A DNA stretch of 64,000 nucleotides from Betaproteobacteria bacterium (GTDB taxonomy: Bacteria; Pseudomonadota; Gammaproteobacteria; Burkholderiales; SG8-39). Below are positions 62,524-64,000 of the stretch, piece by piece. Under the pieces are notes generated by a model, which had not been told where the DNA came from, made no database searches, and worked only from the letters and a program-made list of their open reading frames with translations. The DNA is taken from NCBI GenBank assembly GCA_029883975.1, contig JAOUIL010000001.1, positions 65,255 to 129,254 of the forward strand. The letters are read 5' to 3'. Positions within the stretch are counted from its first letter, which is position 1. Every line of letters starts with the position of its first letter. A program made the position numbers and the translations under genes.

Positions 62524-63729
62524 TCAGAACTTCATCTTGCTGATCGTGTCGTACACCGGCCCGAGCACGGCGAGCATCACCCAGCCGAGGATCGCGCCGA
62601 GCACCACGGTGAGCAGCGGCTCGATCATCGCCTGCAGCCGCCCGATCGCCTCGCGCACCTCGCGGTTGTAGAAGTAGCTGACGTTGAGCAGCGCCGTGTC
62701 CAGCCCGCCGGTATTCTCGCCGATCCTCAGCATGCGGATGACGAGCGGCGGGAACAGCCCCGCGTCCTGGAAGGCCACCGTGAGGTTCTTGCCCTCGGCG
62801 ATCTGCTGGCCCGCGCCGCGCAGCGCCTGCTCGACCGGGCGGTTGCCGACGATCTCCTCGCAGCTGCGGATGGCGTCGAGCACCGTGATGCCCGAGGAGT
62901 ACATCATCGCGAAGCTCGAGGCGAAGCGCGACAGCACGATGCGCTTCATGATCGGGCCGATCAGCGGCATCGAGATCTTGTAGCGGTCGAGCGCATAGGC
63001 GACCGCCGGGTTGGTGCGCGCCGCGTACTTCAGCCCGAACCATGCCACGAACGGCGCGGCGAGCACCGCCCACCAGTAGTCGATGCAGAAGTTCGACACC
63101 ACCATCAGGATGCGCGTCTGCAGGGGGATGTCCTGGCCCATGTTGCGGATGAACCCGGTCATCTGCGGCACGAGGTAGATCATCAGGAAGAAGGTCACCA
63201 GCAGCACGATCGAGCCGACGAAGGCCGGATACATGATCAGCTTCTTGGTCTGCGCGGCGAGCTCGTCCTCCCACTTCAGCGACTCGGTGAGGCTCTTCAG
63301 CACCTCCGCCAGGCGCCCGGTCTGCTCGCCCGAGCGCACCAGGCTGACGAACACCTTGCTGAAGACCTCCGGGTACTCGGCCAGCGCCTGCGACAGGTTC
63401 TTGCCGCCCTCGATCGCCTCCAGCAGACCGGAGATGATCTCGCGGAAACGCCGGTTCTCCGCGCTCTCGCGCAGGTCCGTCAGGCCCTCGACGACCGGCA
63501 CGCCCGCGTTGGCCAGCTGCTCGAGGTGGAAGCAGAAGTTGATCAGGTCCTGGCGCGAGACGCGCGTGCCGCCGATCAGCTTGGCCGCGTCGCCGGCCGG
63601 CGCGCCATAGACCAGGTCGAGGCCCATGCGCAGCAGGCGCTGCTCGAGGTCGAACGGGTTGACCGCCTCCGTGCGGCCGAGCACGCTCTTGCCGTCCGCG
63701 TCGATCGCCTTGTAGGTGTACAGAGGCAT
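62524..63729 (-). CDS. Type II secretion/type IV pilus inner-membrane protein F (PilC/GspF family)
   Basis: 401 aa with the duplicated GspF domain: LFSMxxLAQL-like FCFHLEQLANAGVPVVEGLTDLRE in the first copy and RFASSFAMMYSSGITVLDAIRSC in the second. Three hydrophobic segments are visible, and the C-terminus shows GRLQAMIEPLLTVVLGAILGWVMLAVLGPVYD. It is the platform protein recruited by the GspE-type ATPase encoded upstream. Length matches PilC/MshG. Confidence 0.93.
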   Translation of the reverse strand: MPLYTYKAIDADGKSVLGRTEAVNPFDLEQRLLRMGLDLVYGAPAGDAAKLIGGTRVSRQDLINFCFHLEQLANAGVPVVEGLTDLRESAENRRFREIISGLLEAIEGGKNLSQALAEYPEVFSKVFVSLVRSGEQTGRLAEVLKSLTESLKWEDELAAQTKKLIMYPAFVGSIVLLVTFFLMIYLVPQMTGFIRNMGQDIPLQTRILMVVSNFCIDYWWAVLAAPFVAWFGLKYAARTNPAVAYALDRYKISMPLIGPIMKRIVLSRFASSFAMMYSSGITVLDAIRSCEEIVGNRPVEQALRGAGQQIAEGKNLTVAFQDAGLFPPLVIRMLRIGENTGGLDTALLNVSYFYNREVREAIGRLQAMIEPLLTVVLGAILGWVMLAVLGPVYDTISKMKF

Positions 63730-63760
63730 GCTGTCGCGCTCCGGCGGCCCGGCTCCCCGG

Positions 63761-64000
63761 CTAGGCCATGCGATCGGTCAGGTCGACCACGCGCATCAGC
63801 TCGTCCAGGCTGCTGAGCCCCGCGCGCACCATGCGCACCCCGTCGTCGGCGAGCGTCTTGAAGCCCTTGGCGCGCGCCGCGGTGAGGATCTCCCGCGCGG
63901 TCGCGCGGCGCGCGATCAGCTCATCCAGGCCGCCGTCGATCTTCAGGATCTCGAGGATGGACTGCCGCCCTCGGTAGCCCTGGTAGTCGCACTGGTCGCA
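63761..64000 (-). CDS. Type II secretion/type IV pilus ATPase, GspE/PilB-MshE family (C-terminal part)
   Basis: Only the last 79 residues are inside the window and the frame continues past base 64000. The fragment begins CDQCDYQGYRGRQSILEIL, the zinc-binding CxxC of GspE/PilB-type ATPases. It continues RATAREILTAARAKGFKTLADDGVRMVRAGLSSLDELMRVV and ends at a TAG stop. It is the assembly motor for the pilus encoded to its left. The track lists only its antisense shadow here. Confidence 0.9.
   Translation of the reverse strand, partial: CDQCDYQGYRGRQSILEILKIDGGLDELIARRATAREILTAARAKGFKTLADDGVRMVRAGLSSLDELMRVVDLTDRMA

Overview
This window is a high-GC, gene-dense stretch of a Gram-negative chromosome, most probably a betaproteobacterium (Burkholderiales/Rhodocyclales/Nitrosomonadales sphere). 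The reasons are gene neighbourhoods typical of that class: kdsD-kdsC-lptC-lptA-lptB-rpoN-hpf-ptsN-hprK-rapZ on one strand, thiS-thiG-trmB, yicC-gmk-rpoZ-spoT facing a Ser/Thr kinase/PP2C-rph-rdgB-hemW run, and an MSHA-like type IV pilus locus. Taxonomy is an inference. No insertion sequence, prophage, CRISPR array or rRNA was seen, and no gap without a gene exceeds about 200 bases.

Region 1 (1-7.9 kb): an aerobic Mo/Cu-type carbon monoxide dehydrogenase cluster, coxM(partial)-coxS-coxL-coxG-coxD-coxE, then a MocA-like cofactor nucleotidyltransferase and an unassigned membrane protein. CoxL is form-I-like by gene order and by its active-site Cys384, but the loop reads AYRCSLR instead of AYRCSFR.

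Region 2 (7.9-17.5 kb): an accessory stretch. It holds a cNMP/thioredoxin-like/flavin-reductase fusion lacking the CxxC centre, a BenE-type transporter coupled to a secreted NHL protein, a cupin dioxygenase relative, an MFS exporter and an SDR. It also holds a small outer-membrane barrel, a THI5/NMT1-like protein, an apparently frameshifted small gene, a MerB-like protein lacking key residues, and a predicted metal-dependent hydrolase.

Region 3 (17.5-34.9 kb): mainly housekeeping. spoT, rpoZ, gmk and yicC run leftward. The Ser/Thr kinase, PP2C phosphatase, rph, rdgB, hemW and hslR run rightward, mostly with 4-bp start/stop overlaps. A hydrolase, trmB-thiG-thiS, tRNA-Gly(CCC), and two AsmA-type proteins flanking a cytosolic 5'-nucleotidase follow.

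Region 4 (34.9-41.6 kb): a peptide-type ABC importer operon (permease, M20 amidohydrolase, binding protein, permease, two ATPases). Region 5 (41.6-52.7 kb): mutY; then the LPS/Kdo, sigma-54, nitrogen-PTS and HPr kinase operon; then a KefB/C-like antiporter.

Region 6 (52.7-64.0 kb): an MSHA-like pilus or pseudopilus locus. From right to left it runs GspE-type ATPase (partial), GspF/PilC, PilM-PilN fusion, PilO-like, a small periplasmic protein, a 593-aa E5-lacking minor pilin, and a prepilin. An oppositely oriented histidine kinase, an ABC-2 permease without ATPase, a membrane-anchored helical-repeat protein, and two tandem paralogous major-type prepilins follow. A well-placed sigma-54-type promoter precedes the first of the tandem pilins, linking the pilus locus to rpoN in the same window.

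The best candidates for something undescribed are this pilin/ABC-2/TPR/kinase module and the variant CO dehydrogenase. Neither is proven novel from sequence alone.
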